A stretch of 64,000 bases of DNA. It comes from Myxococcales bacterium (GTDB taxonomy: Bacteria; Myxococcota_A; Polyangia; Haliangiales; Haliangiaceae). The stretch is from assembly GCA_024222395.1 (NCBI GenBank), contig JAAEPE010000201.1, forward strand, positions 1 through 64,000, written 5' to 3'. Made by a program: the position numbers and the translations under genes. Positions within the stretch are counted from its first letter, which is position 1. Each line of letters opens with the position of its first letter. The notes beneath the pieces were generated by a model. It worked only from the letters and a program-made list of their open reading frames with translations. It did no database searches and was not told where the DNA came from. This document shows positions 9,565 through 20,267 of the stretch, in pieces.

Positions 9565-10830
9565 CTAGGGAAACGCCACCTTGCCTGCGCGCAGTGGCAT
9601 TCCTCGCAACTCGTTCGCCCGAGACTTCTGGGCAGAGATGTCCGCCTCCGCCCTATTTCGATCCACCAAGACGCGGCTACCGTAGAGCTTCAGCCAGGCG
9701 GGGCTCACTGCCAGATTAAGTGTTTTGGCCTCGTTGCCCTCAGAATCATCGTGAATATTGTCGGACTCGTCTTCTATCTCGTCGAGAGGAATACTGGTAT
9801 CAAACTCGAGATATTCGGTGTCCACGGAAGCGGCCATCACGTTATTCTTGAGCAGGATCGTCGTGCTTCGCGGGTTGTAGATGATGTGTCGTTCGGCGAA
9901 CGCGAAGACGTTGTTCTTCGCCACCGCTCGAACAGACTGGTCGAAATCCATGACGTTCCCAGAATAACTCTGAGCAACAGGATCATGCTCCCACGTGAAG
10001 AGCACCGTGTTGTTCTCTATGGTGAACTTTGGTCCTTGCTTGTAATGCTTGGCCCCTGCGAATTTTTGACCCAAAATGGATATCTGTACCCGTATTGTCG
10101 ATAACCAGGTTATTTCGAACAGTGACCTTGCTGTTCTTGTAGCCCGAGACTGACAGGGCTCCCATCGTCGGTGCACTGTTCATTACGATATTGTTCTGAA
10201 CCGTTATGTTCCACGGAGTCTTGTCGAACATGCCATTCTTGCTCGCCCGCACGACAAGGGCGCCGCTCTCGGGCGTAGGATTCTTGCCTGTCTTGGGATC
10301 CGCGAGCCTAACGATTTCCCAATTCTTCTCGGTCTTTTGGCGATTGCGCGCTCCATGGTCGAGTATCAACCCATCGACCAATATCGTTCCGGGGTAGCCG
10401 TCCCGGGGTGAAACCTTCATGAGGTCAATCATGAGCGCAGGCTCGTGGGTGTAATTCTTAGTCCTATTGTCACCAGAGAAAAGCGTTCGGTGTTCACCCC
10501 AGGGATCACGCTCTGAAGAATCGTCCGCGTATCCGCCAATGATGCTGACGGGAACAGTGATGACGTGGCTGCCACGATCTCCCTTGCCAAGATATGTGCC
10601 CTCGGCGATGTGCACGACATCCCCAGGCGCGAGCTTCGCGATGATGTTGCCCAATTCCTTTGCAGGCTTCTCCTTCGTCCCCTTCTTTCCCTTTCCGCGA
10701 GCAATCGATACATACCAGTCGCGCGCATCCACATCGCCTACATGGCCCCCATCACGAGAGCCAGCACAACGAACCCAAACCACTTCTTCCCAAACTTAGT
10801 CTCTTGCCATCCCCAGATCGAATCGGACAA
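9565..10830 (-). pseudogene. Exported parallel beta-helix protein with two frameshifts
   Basis: Three frames together encode one exported protein. A possible TTG start at 10830 (GAGGG upstream) gives a signal peptide ending FGFVVLALVMGA. At a five-G run (10746-10750) the frame breaks into DVDARDWYVSIARGKGKKGT with beta-helix repeats such as ITVQNNIVMNS and VTVRNNLVIDN. At a five-A run (10063-10067) it breaks again into FAGAKHYKQGPKFTIENN and a C-terminal part ending GKVAFP. The repeated N-N-x-V/I pattern is that of right-handed beta-helix (pectate-lyase-like) surface proteins. One base change at each homopolymer restores a single frame, so sequencing error is as likely as real decay. Confidence 0.75.
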
Positions 10831-10881
10831 CCACTGATTCCCTCAAGTGTTTCGGGTGCATTATTGGTGCCCTAACCAAAG

Positions 10882-10921
10882 CAAGGGACACTCAAGCCGG
10901 CGAGCGGCTTGGCGTCCCTTG
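10882..10921 (-). terminator. Probable dnaK terminator hairpin
   Basis: CAAGGGAC (10882-10889) pairs with GTCCCTTG (10914-10921), and inside it CAAGCCG (10893-10899) pairs with CGGCTTG (10905-10911) around a GCGAG loop. On the minus strand it follows the dnaK stop by 46 bases and is trailed by CTTTGGTT, a weak U-rich tail. Confidence 0.65.
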
Positions 10922-10966
10922 AGACACAGTGGGTGTAGCTGATGAGTAGCGGTCTAGAAACGCAGC

Positions 10967-12877
10967 CTAGGTGGTCTCTTCGAATTCCGCATCGATGACG
11001 CCCTCATCATCTGGTGGCGGCATGTCCTCACCAGAGTCGTCGTCTCCGCCCGCCTCTGGGTCGACCCCTTCGCCTTTGTACATATGCTCGGCAAGGCTGT
11101 GTGCCAGAGCTTCCAAACTCTCCAGTGCACCGCGGAGGTCGTCGGCCTTGGTTGGCTCCTGATTCTCTTCGAGCACTTTCTCGCAGCTCTTGAACTCCTC
11201 TTCTGCGCGCAGCTTGTCAGCGTCTGGAATCTTGTCGCCAGCCTCTTCCATGACCTTGCGGGTGCTGTGCAACATCGAGTCGAGCTTATTGCGTGCCTCG
11301 ATGGCCTCGCGTCGCTCTGCATCCTCGGCCTCGTGGGTCTCGGCATCATCGACCATTCGCTCGATCTCAGACTCGCTGATACCAGAGGAAGCAGTAATAG
11401 TGATGGCCTGCTCCTTGTTCGTCGCCTTGTCGGTGGCGGTCACGTTGAGAATGCCGTTTGCGTCGATGTCGAATGCGACTTCGATTTGCGGCACTCCACG
11501 TGGAGCGGCAGGGATTCCATTGAGGTGGAACTTGCCCAAGGAGCGATTGTCCTTGGCCATCTGACGCTCGCCTTGAAGAATGTGGACCTCCACAGACGTC
11601 TGGTTGTCCGACGCAGTCGAGAAGATCTCCGACTTGTGGGTTGGGATAGTGGTGTTGCGTGAGATTTGCACCGTTGCCACACCCCCCAGAGTCTCGATGG
11701 AGAGCGAGAGAGGCGTGACGTCAAGAAGGAGGATGTCCTTCACGTCTCCAGAGAGAACGCCAGCCTGGACAGCAGCACCGAGTGCCACGACCTCGTCCGG
11801 GTTGACACCTTTGTGGGGAGCCTTACCGAAGAACTCCTCTACAGTCTTCTGAACCAGAGGAATGCGAGTCGAACCACCGACGAGAATTACCTCGCCAATT
11901 TCAGAAGTCTTCTTGCCTGCATCTTTAAGAGCTGCTTTGAATGGCTCGATGGTGCGAGCGACAATGTCCTCGATCATCTGCTCGAACTTGGAACGACTGA
12001 GCTTGACTGTGAGGTGCTTAGGGCCGCTGGCATCTGCCGTAAGGAATGGCAGGTTGACTTCGGTTTCCTGAGTCGTCGAAAGCTCAATTTTGGCTTTCTC
12101 GGCAGCCTCTTTGAGGCGCTGAAGAACCATCTTGTCTTTCGAGACATCGATGCCGGAGTCCTTCTTGAACTCGGCAATCAGCCAATCGATGAGCACGTTG
12201 TCGACGTCATCGCCACCGAGGTGCGTGTCACCGTTGGTGGCGACAACCTCGACGACCTTGTCGCCAACTTCGAGAATCGAGATATCGAAAGTACCGCCAC
12301 CGAAGTCGTAGACAGCGACCAGGTGATCTTTGGTCTTGTCCAATCCGTAGGCCAGTGCAGCCGCGGTGGGCTCATTGACGATACGCTTGATTTCAAGACC
12401 AGCAATCTTGCCAGCATCCTTGGTGGCCTGTCGCTGAGCGTCGTTGAAGTACGCGGGAACCGTTACGACGGCTTCCGTAACCTCTTCGCCTAGGTACTCT
12501 TCGGCAGAGCGCTTGAGCTTCATCAAGACACGAGCAGAAATCTCAGGGATGGCGTAGTCGGTGCCGCGAATCTTTATGCCGCAATCGCCATTGGACTGCT
12601 TTGTGACTTCGAAGGGAACGCGCTTGCGCTCCTCTTGCGACTCGTCGTAGCGAAGGCCGATGAAACGTTTGCCAGAGAAAACGGTGTTCTCCGGGTTTGT
12701 GATGGCTTGGCGCCGCGCGATTTGGCCGACAAGCACGTCGCCCTTCTCGTCAAACGCGACGACGGAAGGCGTAAGCCGTCCGCCCTCTTCGTTGGTAACA
12801 ATTTTGGGCTCTTTGCCCTCCATGATGGCAACGGCAGAGTTTGTCGTTCCCAAGTCGATTCCGATGATTTTTCCCAT
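10967..12877 (-). CDS. dnaK: Chaperone protein DnaK (Hsp70)
   Basis: A 636-aa Hsp70. The N-terminal ATPase signature [16 protein letters not shown], the phosphate-binding [27 protein letters not shown], and the linker/substrate domain start [12 protein letters not shown] are present. The tail is acidic and ends DAEFEETT. The start at 12877 ([10 protein letters not shown]) is chosen over a longer upstream frame because it matches the family and has AAGGAG ten bases upstream. No dnaJ or grpE is adjacent; lon lies upstream on the same strand. A long hairpin follows the gene. Confidence 0.97.
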   Translation of the reverse strand: MGKIIGIDLGTTNSAVAIMEGKEPKIVTNEEGGRLTPSVVAFDEKGDVLVGQIARRQAITNPENTVFSGKRFIGLRYDESQEERKRVPFEVTKQSNGDCGIKIRGTDYAIPEISARVLMKLKRSAEEYLGEEVTEAVVTVPAYFNDAQRQATKDAGKIAGLEIKRIVNEPTAAALAYGLDKTKDHLVAVYDFGGGTFDISILEVGDKVVEVVATNGDTHLGGDDVDNVLIDWLIAEFKKDSGIDVSKDKMVLQRLKEAAEKAKIELSTTQETEVNLPFLTADASGPKHLTVKLSRSKFEQMIEDIVARTIEPFKAALKDAGKKTSEIGEVILVGGSTRIPLVQKTVEEFFGKAPHKGVNPDEVVALGAAVQAGVLSGDVKDILLLDVTPLSLSIETLGGVATVQISRNTTIPTHKSEIFSTASDNQTSVEVHILQGERQMAKDNRSLGKFHLNGIPAAPRGVPQIEVAFDIDANGILNVTATDKATNKEQAITITASSGISESEIERMVDDAETHEAEDAERREAIEARNKLDSMLHSTRKVMEEAGDKIPDADKLRAEEEFKSCEKVLEENQEPTKADDLRGALESLEALAHSLAEHMYKGEGVDPEAGGDDDSGEDMPPPDDEGVIDAEFEETT

Positions 12878-12988
12878 TGTGCTGTGTCTCCTTGTGTCCT
12901 GGAGTTTGTGTAGTGGCCGCAACCTAAGCACGGCGTAGAGGCTCGTCAAGACTCAGTCCAGCCCGAATTGCAATGCCAGCCAAACGGG

Positions 12989-13069
12989 TGAAGCCCACCC
13001 CCAGGCGCAGTGCCAGGAGAGCGGGCTTCAATGTCGAGCGGGCTTCAATGTCGAGCGGGCTTCAATGTC
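12989..13069 (-). repeat. Triple 17-bp tandem repeat with a pairing partner, 3' of lon
   Basis: Three exact tandem copies of GAGCGGGCTTCAATGTC occupy 13019-13069. The TGAAGCCC at 12989-12996 is complementary to the GGGCTTCA in each copy, so the lon 3' end RNA can form any one of three alternative stem-loops. Likely a terminator region; the repeat number may vary between strains (inference). Confidence 0.55.
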
Positions 13070-13091
13070 CCAGGCCGCCTAGGTTCCTGGT

Positions 13092-15545
13092 CTAGGCTTT
13101 GGACGAGCTATCGTCCTTGCCGCCCGTGTCCTTGCCAGCAGGAGCAGGACTATTAGAGGCGTCTACGCCATCGTCCTCCACAGGCTCCTCTAGTCCGTCG
13201 GGGACCTCGGTCAGGGCCAGTCGCAGGACTTCATCCATGCGCTTGGCTCCGAAGATCTCCATCTCGTCCTGAATATCTTTGGGCACGTCGATGAGGTCCT
13301 TCATATTGCGCTGAGGAATTATCACTCGCTTGATTCCAGCCCGGTGAGCTGCCAGGAGCTTCTCCTTCACGCCGCCGACAGGCATGACATTGCCGCGGAG
13401 AGAAATCTCCCCGGTCATGGCCACGTCCGGGCGAACGGGAATCCCGAGGAGCAGCGAGACCAGTGCCGTGTACATCGTGACACCAGCGGACGGTCCGTCT
13501 TTGGGAACGGCACCAGCGGGCACATGGACATGCAAATCCATCTTCTCGACGAAGTTTCCTGCATCGAGCCCGAGCTTGGGAGCGCGACTTCGAATGAAGC
13601 TGAGAGCGGCCATTACCGACTCTTTCATAACTTCACCGAGTTGCCCTGTAAGTGTGAGCTTGCCTTTGCCGGGCATGGTAGTCGCCTCGATGAAGAGGAT
13701 CTCCCCGCCGACCGCCGTCCAAGCCAGTCCAGTGGCGACACCGGGCTCAGCGGTTCGTTCCGCCACTTCGCTCACGAACTTGGGTGCTCCCAAGTACGTC
13801 GCGACGTCTTCGGCGGTGGAGATGGTCTCCTTGTCCTTGACGCCTTCAGCCACTTTGACCGCCACACCGCGAGTTAGGCTTCCGAGCTCACGTTCAAGAT
13901 TACGTACCCCGGCCTCGCGAGTGTACGAATCGATGACGGAGAAGACCGCCTCATCGCTAATCTCGCAAAGACCATCGGTGAGACCGTGATCCGCGAGTTG
14001 CTTAGGCACGAGGTATCGACGAGCAATCTGTTGCTTGTCCTGACGGGTGTAGCCCGCGAGGTCGATAATCTCGAGACGATCGCGCAACGCCCACGGAATG
14101 CCTGTGAGCTGGTTGGCCGTCGCGATGAACATGACCTTTGAAAGATCGAATGGCACCTCGAGATAGTGATCCGAGAAGCTCGAATTCTGCTCGGGGTCGA
14201 GAACTTCGAGCAGTGCAGAGCCTGGATCACCCCGGAAGTCGTGACCGAGCTTGTCGATTTCGTCGAGAACGAAGACCGGATTGTTGGTGCCGGCTTTCTT
14301 AATGCCTTGAATGACACGGCCAGGCATTGAGCCGACGTACGTCCGGCGGTGACCACGCACTTCTGCCTCATCACGCACACCACCAAGCGAGATACGGACG
14401 AATTTGCGACCAATGGCCCGGGCGACGGAGCGTCCGAGAGACGTCTTGCCCACGCCGGGAGGTCCTGCAAGACAGAGAATGGGCCCCTTCTTATCGGACT
14501 TGAGTTTGCGCACCGCCATGTACTCGACGATCCGCTTCTTCACCTTGTCCAAGTCGTAGTGATCTTGGTCGAGCACGCGCCGAACTTCGTCGAGTTCAAT
14601 GTGATCTTCGGTGCTCACATTCCACGGCAATTCAACGAGCCACTCAAGGTAGGTGCGCGTAACGGTGTACTCAGCAGAGGATGACTGCATCTGCTTAAGC
14701 CTATCGAGTTGCTTCTTGGCTGCCTTCTCGGCCTCCTCGGGCATATTCGACTCAGCGATTTTCTCACGGAACTCATCGAGGTCTGTTGCGCCCTCTTCGA
14801 GTTCGCCGAGTTCGTCGCGAATGGCTTTGAGTTGCTGACGCAAGACGTACTCGCGTTGGTTGCGTCCCATCTCCTCTTGCACCTGCGTATTGATGCGCTC
14901 GCGAACCTTGAGTACTTCGAGCTGCCTTGAGAGAAAGGTGAGCACGAGACGCATGCGACTCTTGAGAGCAAACGTCTCGAGAATTTCCTGCTTCTCCGAT
15001 ACCTCGAGTTCCAGGTTCGACGTGATGAGGTCTGCGAGGTGACCGGGTTCTGTCACACTCTCAACCAATGCACCCGCCTCTTTGGGAAGCTCTGGCATGA
15101 GCTTCACAACACGCTTGGCGATGTCCTTGAGATTCATGACAAGCGCGTCTAGTTCGACATCGCTGGTTTCTTCATCGGAAATCGTGGTGACTTCTGCAGC
15201 AATGAAAGGCTCGGCGCCCTCAATGTTCGTCACTTCGATACGTGAAACTCCTTGAAGAATCACACTGAAGTTGTCCTTGGCTAGCTTGATAACCTTGAGG
15301 ATCCGAGCCGCACATCCGATGTGGTACATGTCCTCGAAACCGGGGTCTTCGGTTCGGGCATCTTTCTGGGTCAGAATGCCGATGACCGGGCGCTCTTTTG
15401 AGATGGCGTCCTCCACCAGCCGCACTGACTTCCGCCGGCCCACGTCAATAGGAATGATCGAGCCTGGAAACAGGACCGAATTTCGCAAAGGCAGGATGGG
15501 AATGGTCGATGGGACCTCTACATCATCTGCGTCCGAGTTACTCAT
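13092..15545 (-). CDS. lon: ATP-dependent Lon protease
   Basis: An 817-aa LonA protease: N-terminal substrate-binding domain (residues about 15-210), AAA+ domain with Walker [12 protein letters not shown] and Walker [12 protein letters not shown], and C-terminal Ser-Lys protease domain with DGPSAGVTM (catalytic Ser) and [14 protein letters not shown] (catalytic Lys). It degrades misfolded and regulatory proteins in the cytoplasm. The start at MSNSDADD (15545) fits the family better than the GTG at 15569; neither has a strong Shine-Dalgarno. The C-terminal 30 residues are an acidic, Ser/Lys-rich tail. It is followed by dnaK. Confidence 0.97.
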   Translation of the reverse strand: MSNSDADDVEVPSTIPILPLRNSVLFPGSIIPIDVGRRKSVRLVEDAISKERPVIGILTQKDARTEDPGFEDMYHIGCAARILKVIKLAKDNFSVILQGVSRIEVTNIEGAEPFIAAEVTTISDEETSDVELDALVMNLKDIAKRVVKLMPELPKEAGALVESVTEPGHLADLITSNLELEVSEKQEILETFALKSRMRLVLTFLSRQLEVLKVRERINTQVQEEMGRNQREYVLRQQLKAIRDELGELEEGATDLDEFREKIAESNMPEEAEKAAKKQLDRLKQMQSSSAEYTVTRTYLEWLVELPWNVSTEDHIELDEVRRVLDQDHYDLDKVKKRIVEYMAVRKLKSDKKGPILCLAGPPGVGKTSLGRSVARAIGRKFVRISLGGVRDEAEVRGHRRTYVGSMPGRVIQGIKKAGTNNPVFVLDEIDKLGHDFRGDPGSALLEVLDPEQNSSFSDHYLEVPFDLSKVMFIATANQLTGIPWALRDRLEIIDLAGYTRQDKQQIARRYLVPKQLADHGLTDGLCEISDEAVFSVIDSYTREAGVRNLERELGSLTRGVAVKVAEGVKDKETISTAEDVATYLGAPKFVSEVAERTAEPGVATGLAWTAVGGEILFIEATTMPGKGKLTLTGQLGEVMKESVMAALSFIRSRAPKLGLDAGNFVEKMDLHVHVPAGAVPKDGPSAGVTMYTALVSLLLGIPVRPDVAMTGEISLRGNVMPVGGVKEKLLAAHRAGIKRVIIPQRNMKDLIDVPKDIQDEMEIFGAKRMDEVLRLALTEVPDGLEEPVEDDGVDASNSPAPAGKDTGGKDDSSSKA

Positions 15546-15856
15546 TGCCCAGACGGTATGGCTGGCCACAGCAGATCGTCAAATGTGGGGAGCGCAAAAA
15601 CTCCCGATAATGCAGCACATCTAGAGCGGCGATGAGCGAGCCCCCCGCTGGACCAATGGGCAAATACTGGGATTGGATGGACCATTCCTCGGATTTATGT
15701 AGGCACCCAAGTCTGAATGTGCTTTCCTTCAGCTCCTGCCAATCATGGGCTCGATCAGCGCAAGAATTTCTTCGCTGAGTCCCAATCACCCATGCCCACC
15801 TAAGCTGTACCCCCCGGGCAGTCACCCCACCAATTCGAAGGGATCTTTGAACAGTT
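15546..15856. other. Divergent intergenic region, lon / GntR operon
   Basis: About 310 bp between lon (minus) and the GntR-type regulator (plus). It should contain both promoters. I found no clear FadR-type TGGTNNNACCA operator, CIRCE element or coding frame. Confidence 0.3.
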
Positions 15857-16630
15857 ATGATCACCGCCACCCCTCCAACACCCTCTTCTTCCATACGCAT
15901 CGTTGCACCGACCCCAGACGTGCCTCTCACTGCAACAGAAACAGTTTTCGAAAAGCTCCTTGCTGACATCGTCGGCGGCACATACCCCGCTGGTGCTCGG
16001 CTACCCGCCGAGCGAGATCTCGCCAAACAACTAGGCGCATCTCGCCCAACTCTACGCGAAGCTCTCCGACGCCTCGGTGAATGGAACCTTGTCAAACCAC
16101 GACGTGGCTCGGGCATCGCAGTCCAAGCTGTCGGCGACTGGATGATCGATGTTCTTCCGTCCTACCTTCGCTACGCAGAGCCTGGTCCAGAAGCACCTTC
16201 GACGCCAGTCATGGTCAAAGACCTACTTCAGCTCAGACGCTCGCTGATGTGCGAGATTCTCTCGATGGTCTCGGACCGCATACGCCCTGAGATAACGCTC
16301 CTGGCTCGCCAGTCAGTTCGCGATACCTGGGAGAATCGAGTCGCAGGAACTCGCTCCCCAACCGCCGACCTCAATGTCCTCAGGAGTATCGTTCAGAACG
16401 TGAAGTGCCTTCCAGGCCTATGGATGCTCAATCAAATGAGTGGCATCTACAACGACCTGGCAAAGTCACTCGGCGCCGCACTGGCACCACCGGAGAGCTA
16501 CGTTGCCGCTTGGGACGGTGTTCTCGACGCCCTCGAGGCGCAGAAGCCAGACGAAGCCCTTTCTCTCATGAATCAGTACCTAGAGGGACACGACGAACGA
16601 CTGATGGCTCTTCTAGAGTTGATTCACTGA
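15857..16630 (+). CDS. GntR-family (FadR-like) transcriptional regulator
   Basis: A 257-aa regulator. Residues about 30-100 are the GntR winged helix-turn-helix (YPAGARLPAERDLAKQLGAS, RPTLREALRRLGEWNLV, RRGSG). The C-terminal half is all-helical, as in FadR/FCD effector-binding domains. It is the first gene of a plus-strand cluster with a small hypothetical protein, a GMC oxidoreductase and an unknown protein, and probably controls them in response to a fatty or alcohol substrate (inference from position and the FadR type). ATG 15857 has no strong Shine-Dalgarno. Confidence 0.85.
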   Translation: MITATPPTPSSSIRIVAPTPDVPLTATETVFEKLLADIVGGTYPAGARLPAERDLAKQLGASRPTLREALRRLGEWNLVKPRRGSGIAVQAVGDWMIDVLPSYLRYAEPGPEAPSTPVMVKDLLQLRRSLMCEILSMVSDRIRPEITLLARQSVRDTWENRVAGTRSPTADLNVLRSIVQNVKCLPGLWMLNQMSGIYNDLAKSLGAALAPPESYVAAWDGVLDALEAQKPDEALSLMNQYLEGHDERLMALLELIH

Positions 16631-16653
16631 GTCGCCATTGCTTGAATTAGCCA

Positions 16654-17172
16654 ATGGCAGACTTGGCGGACTACAAGCACCCTAACTCAGTCCGGAAGCT
16701 ACTGCAGAGTATGGCTCGAGTGGTCTGCCCCGCCAAAGCCCAAGAGCTCGATCTGATCGATGACATCGTCGATCACGTCGAGCTCTCTATGTGTGCATCT
16801 CCGGCCGGAATTCGTGTGGCTCTGCTCGCAGGCTTCTCCGGGTATGAGCTGGCCTCCATGGTGTTCCCAGCCCATCTAGGCGTGCGCGCCTCGAAGCTCG
16901 ACGCAGAAAAGGCACGCAGCTATTTTGATTCCTGGTTTCACAGCAAGCTCGCTCCACAGCACGAATTCGCAAAGGGCGTAAAGGGGCTCATCTCGCTGGC
17001 CTGCTACGAGCAGCCGGCGATGATGGCGGACATTGGCTATACCCCGCAGAAGTGGATCGACAAGAGCACGCGATATCGCCTGCAGACCTACGCGGACGAA
17101 ATCGTAGAACGCGAGGCGGAAATCCTGGCGCCTGACCCGCTGCCCAACGTCATCGGCCCCGCACACTCGTAG
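16654..17172 (+). CDS. Small protein preceding a GMC oxidoreductase
   Basis: A 172-aa protein without signal peptide or clear domain; it is mostly helical, with MADLADYKHPNSVRKLLQSM at the start and a YTPQKWIDKSTRYRL segment. It lies 32 bp upstream of the GMC oxidoreductase. Several GMC enzymes are preceded by a small helical partner of the gluconate-2-dehydrogenase subunit-3 type, and this may be an analogue, but it lacks the secretion signal of that family. Role as partner or chaperone is inference from position only. Confidence 0.65.
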   Translation: MADLADYKHPNSVRKLLQSMARVVCPAKAQELDLIDDIVDHVELSMCASPAGIRVALLAGFSGYELASMVFPAHLGVRASKLDAEKARSYFDSWFHSKLAPQHEFAKGVKGLISLACYEQPAMMADIGYTPQKWIDKSTRYRLQTYADEIVEREAEILAPDPLPNVIGPAHS

Positions 17173-17204
17173 CGACTCGCAACCTAGCTCAAGAGGAGAT
17201 TGCC

Positions 17205-18734
17205 ATGAAACCGGAACGAGTTTTTGATCGCAATGACATTGGAGAGGCCACCGAGCTCGCCTGCGACGTAGTTGTCGTGGGCTCCGGGGCCGGGGGCGCG
17301 ACAGCCGCAGCCGAATTCGCCGAAGCTGGCTACGACGTCATTGTCCTTGAAGAAGGCAGCTACTACGGCACAAAGGACTTCACGCCAAACGCCACGGACA
17401 TGGTCCGCAAGATGTACCGAGGTGGTGGAGCCACGATGGCCATCGGATCCCCTCCGATTCTATACCAAGAGGGCAGTGTCGTCGGAGGTTCTACGGTGCT
17501 AAACGGCGGCATGTCATGGCGTACACCCGAAGAAATCTTAGACCGCTGGGGCAGAGAAGCCGAGATCGATCGCATCAGCGCCAAAGAGATGGAGCCCTAC
17601 TTCGATAGGGTTGAACGGCGAATCAATGTTGCACTCCAAGATCCGGAGAGCATTGGGCGCGACAACCAGCTGCTCAAAGAGGGGGCCGATGCCAAAGGCT
17701 GGAAGGTCATTCCCAATCTTCGCAATCAGCTTCACTGCCCCGGTAGCAACAACTGCGCATTCGGCTGTCCAACTGGCGCCAAGCAAAGTGCTCTTGTGAG
17801 CTACCTGCCTCGCGCCCTGCACCACGGCGCATGCATTTACTCCAACATTCGCGTGAGCCGGATCCTTCGGGATGGCAAACGCGCGACGGGTGTTGTTGGC
17901 AACGTCACCCTAGCCAATGGCAATGCAAGTCACGAACTCAAGGTGCACGCCAAGCTAGTGGTCGCTGCTTGCGGATCTGTGCACACTCCCGCTCTCCTAC
18001 ATCGTTCGGGGCTCAAGTCTCGCTCGGGGCTACTGGGAAAAAACCTTAGTCTCCACCCCAACACAAAACTTGTCGCCATCTACGATGAGCCCGTTCGTGG
18101 ATGGGAAGGCGTGCACCAGGCATATCAGGTGAGAGAGTTTCACGACCAGGGCTTCCTTTTTGCGGCGGTAAACGTGCCCCCTAGTGTCGTCGCGATGAGT
18201 TCTCCATACTACGGACAAGAGCTGGGCGAACTCATGGACCTCTACGAGCGAACCATCGTGGCCGGCCTCATGGTCGAAGACTCTCAGATGGGGCATCTCA
18301 AGTTTCTCCCAGGTGGGCACCCTCAGGCGTTCTACAACTTGAGCGATTTTGACGCAGAACGCCTGGTACGAGGTTCGGCACTCCTGGCAGAGCTCCTCTT
18401 CGAAAGCGGTGCGAAGCGCATCATCCCGCCGTTTGCTGGCGTTGGAGAACTCACCTCGGTCGATGAGCTCCGCAAGCTATACCGGTCGAAGATTCCCAAG
18501 TCTTCCATGGAAGTGCTCACGGTTCACCTCATGGGCTCGGCATGTATGGGCGGCGATGCCTCTCGCTCTGTCACGGATATGCACGGCATGGTGCATGACA
18601 CCGAAGGTCTCATGGTTGCCGACGCCAGTCTCTTTCCGACCCCGGTGGGCGTTAATCCAATGGAAACCATCCAAGCACTCAGTACTCGAAACGTACACCA
18701 CGTGCTGCAATCTCCCAGGGAGTTTCAACTATGA
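17205..18734 (+). CDS. GMC-family FAD-dependent oxidoreductase
   Basis: A 509-aa flavoenzyme of the glucose-methanol-choline family, which oxidises alcohols. The FAD dinucleotide fold VVVGSGAGGATAAAEFAEAG lies near residue 25, followed by GGSTVLNGGMSW and a Cys-containing segment CPGSNNCAFGCPTGAKQS similar to long-chain-alcohol and cholesterol oxidase relatives. The C-terminal HLMGSACMGGD and VADASLFPTPVGVNPMETIQ carry the conserved His/Asn active-site region. AGAGGAG precedes the ATG. The substrate cannot be read from sequence. It overlaps the next gene by four bases (ATGA). Confidence 0.92.
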   Translation: MKPERVFDRNDIGEATELACDVVVVGSGAGGATAAAEFAEAGYDVIVLEEGSYYGTKDFTPNATDMVRKMYRGGGATMAIGSPPILYQEGSVVGGSTVLNGGMSWRTPEEILDRWGREAEIDRISAKEMEPYFDRVERRINVALQDPESIGRDNQLLKEGADAKGWKVIPNLRNQLHCPGSNNCAFGCPTGAKQSALVSYLPRALHHGACIYSNIRVSRILRDGKRATGVVGNVTLANGNASHELKVHAKLVVAACGSVHTPALLHRSGLKSRSGLLGKNLSLHPNTKLVAIYDEPVRGWEGVHQAYQVREFHDQGFLFAAVNVPPSVVAMSSPYYGQELGELMDLYERTIVAGLMVEDSQMGHLKFLPGGHPQAFYNLSDFDAERLVRGSALLAELLFESGAKRIIPPFAGVGELTSVDELRKLYRSKIPKSSMEVLTVHLMGSACMGGDASRSVTDMHGMVHDTEGLMVADASLFPTPVGVNPMETIQALSTRNVHHVLQSPREFQL

Positions 18735-19324
18735 GCGAGACCAGAGAAACTGAATCCAGCAGCCCACAGGCCTCGAGCACCCACGTGGGTTCGGGTCGGT
18801 TCTACGAGTTGGGGCGCATGAGTGGGAACGAGCTGGAGACGATCTTCTTGCGAGGCGCCCTCCCCAAGCTTGAGCGACTCGCGGGATGGGAGTTTCGCGG
18901 CATGAATCACCCTGCGTGGGCCAAGATAGCTGGCATCAAGAAATTCATGAAGGGCTTCTACTGGGATGAGCGTCAGCTCTTCGGCTACAACTGCCCCGTA
19001 GTTCAAGACGGCGTCGAGATGCCATGGCGTTCCAAGCCTGTCGGCTGTGAGCCCAGGCGCTTTGGCTTCTACCGAGTTGCCAAAACAGACCCAACGGCGA
19101 AGGACAATGCCTACCTGCACTCTGTGCTGCTCAACTATGGAGAGGGGGGCAACAAGCCTTTCGATCCATCGAGCGGGCTCCGCGACTACTTAGTTCAAGT
19201 CGATGAGAACAATCCCGATCTGTACTTGGGCAAAGCATATTACGCTGTTGGCCCCCTACGGGTGCGTTCGAATTTCTTCTTGCTCGAGCGAGAGCGCCAG
19301 GTAGCTGGCCCTATCGTGCGCTAG
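18731..19324 (+). CDS. Unknown protein coupled to the GMC oxidoreductase
   Basis: A 197-aa soluble protein, not recognised with confidence. It is rich in aromatic residues, with GWEFRGMNHPAWAKI, FYWDERQLFGYN and RRFGFYRVA, a pattern reminiscent of small beta-barrel ligand-binding domains of the GXWXG/DUF4334 type (weak resemblance). The start overlaps the GMC stop, so the two are translationally coupled and probably act on the same substrate. It could bind or deliver a lipophilic substrate or product; this is speculation from context. Confidence 0.7.
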   Translation: MSETRETESSSPQASSTHVGSGRFYELGRMSGNELETIFLRGALPKLERLAGWEFRGMNHPAWAKIAGIKKFMKGFYWDERQLFGYNCPVVQDGVEMPWRSKPVGCEPRRFGFYRVAKTDPTAKDNAYLHSVLLNYGEGGNKPFDPSSGLRDYLVQVDENNPDLYLGKAYYAVGPLRVRSNFFLLERERQVAGPIVR

Positions 19325-19478
19325 AACCTCTCAAAAGATTGTGAAATACGAGTCGACACACTTCATCCTCCAATTGCGTGAGGTGAAGCTATCGCCTGTG
19401 ATTGCAACTGAGCAAATCACAATGCGGCACACGGCGCATGCGCAAGGCCGCGCGCCGCACTTCAGAGCGACTTAGTCT

Positions 19479-20267
19479 TCAAATCTCGAGACAGTCAAAG
19501 ACCGAGACGACCGGCGCATGGTCGGATGCTCCCTTGCCCTTGCGCTCATCTCGATCGATATTCGATTCTATGCAGCGTGCCCGTAGCTTCTCCGTTGCGT
19601 AAATGTGGTCGATTCGCAGACCTTTGTTCTTGGGAAAACCGAGCATGCGGTAATCCCACCAGCTGAACTTGCCCGCCTCCTCGCAGTGCATGCGAAACGT
19701 ATCGGTGAAGCCCCAATCCACAATGTGCTTGAGTGCGGCCCTCTCTTTGTCCGAGCATAGGATTCCGCCTTCCCAGACCCGTGGATCGTGGATATCCCGA
19801 TCATCAGGTGCGACGTTCCAATCACCACAAAGAGCCACAGGCGTACCGGCTTTCTCATTTGTGTTGAGATACGCGCGCAATCGCGCCAACCACTCCAACT
19901 TGTACTGATACTTCTCACTCTCTAGAGAGCTTCCGTTGGGGACGTAGGCCGAGAACACTCGCACGCCTCGCAGGGTTCCACCGAGAAATCGCGCCTGAGG
20001 GTCATCGACGCCGTCTCCAAAGCCGCAAACGACATCGGTGATTTCTTCTCGCGAGATGAGCGCGACGCCGTTGTAGGTTTTTTGGCCGTGAACCGCTGCC
20101 CTATAGCCCACGCTCGCCAGCGCCTCGTGGGGAAATAGTTCGTCGACAACCTTGGTCTCCTGGGCGCAGAGCACATCTGGCTGATTTGCATCGAGCCAAG
20201 CGAGGAGGCGGTCGATGCGAGCGCGAATGGAGTTGAGGTTCCAACTAACGATTTTCAGCTCAGCCAT
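19479..20267 (-). CDS. xthA: Exodeoxyribonuclease III
   Basis: A 262-aa member of the ExoIII/APE1 endonuclease-exonuclease-phosphatase fold, acting in base-excision repair as AP endonuclease and 3'-5' exonuclease. Motifs are KIVSWNLNSIRAR at the start, CAQETK (metal Glu), GDWNVAPDDRD, and the terminal GASDHAPV (catalytic Asp-His). The start at 20267 (MAELKIVSWN) is chosen because a longer upstream frame has no homology-like character. Divergent from the MYXO-CTERM protease. Confidence 0.95.
   Translation of the reverse strand: MAELKIVSWNLNSIRARIDRLLAWLDANQPDVLCAQETKVVDELFPHEALASVGYRAAVHGQKTYNGVALISREEITDVVCGFGDGVDDPQARFLGGTLRGVRVFSAYVPNGSSLESEKYQYKLEWLARLRAYLNTNEKAGTPVALCGDWNVAPDDRDIHDPRVWEGGILCSDKERAALKHIVDWGFTDTFRMHCEEAGKFSWWDYRMLGFPKNKGLRIDHIYATEKLRARCIESNIDRDERKGKGASDHAPVVSVFDCLEI

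Noticed and set aside
10944-10956. GCGGTCTAG near the dnaK 3' end, like a MITE terminus
   Set aside because: The match stops after nine bases; no second end or internal sequence is present.
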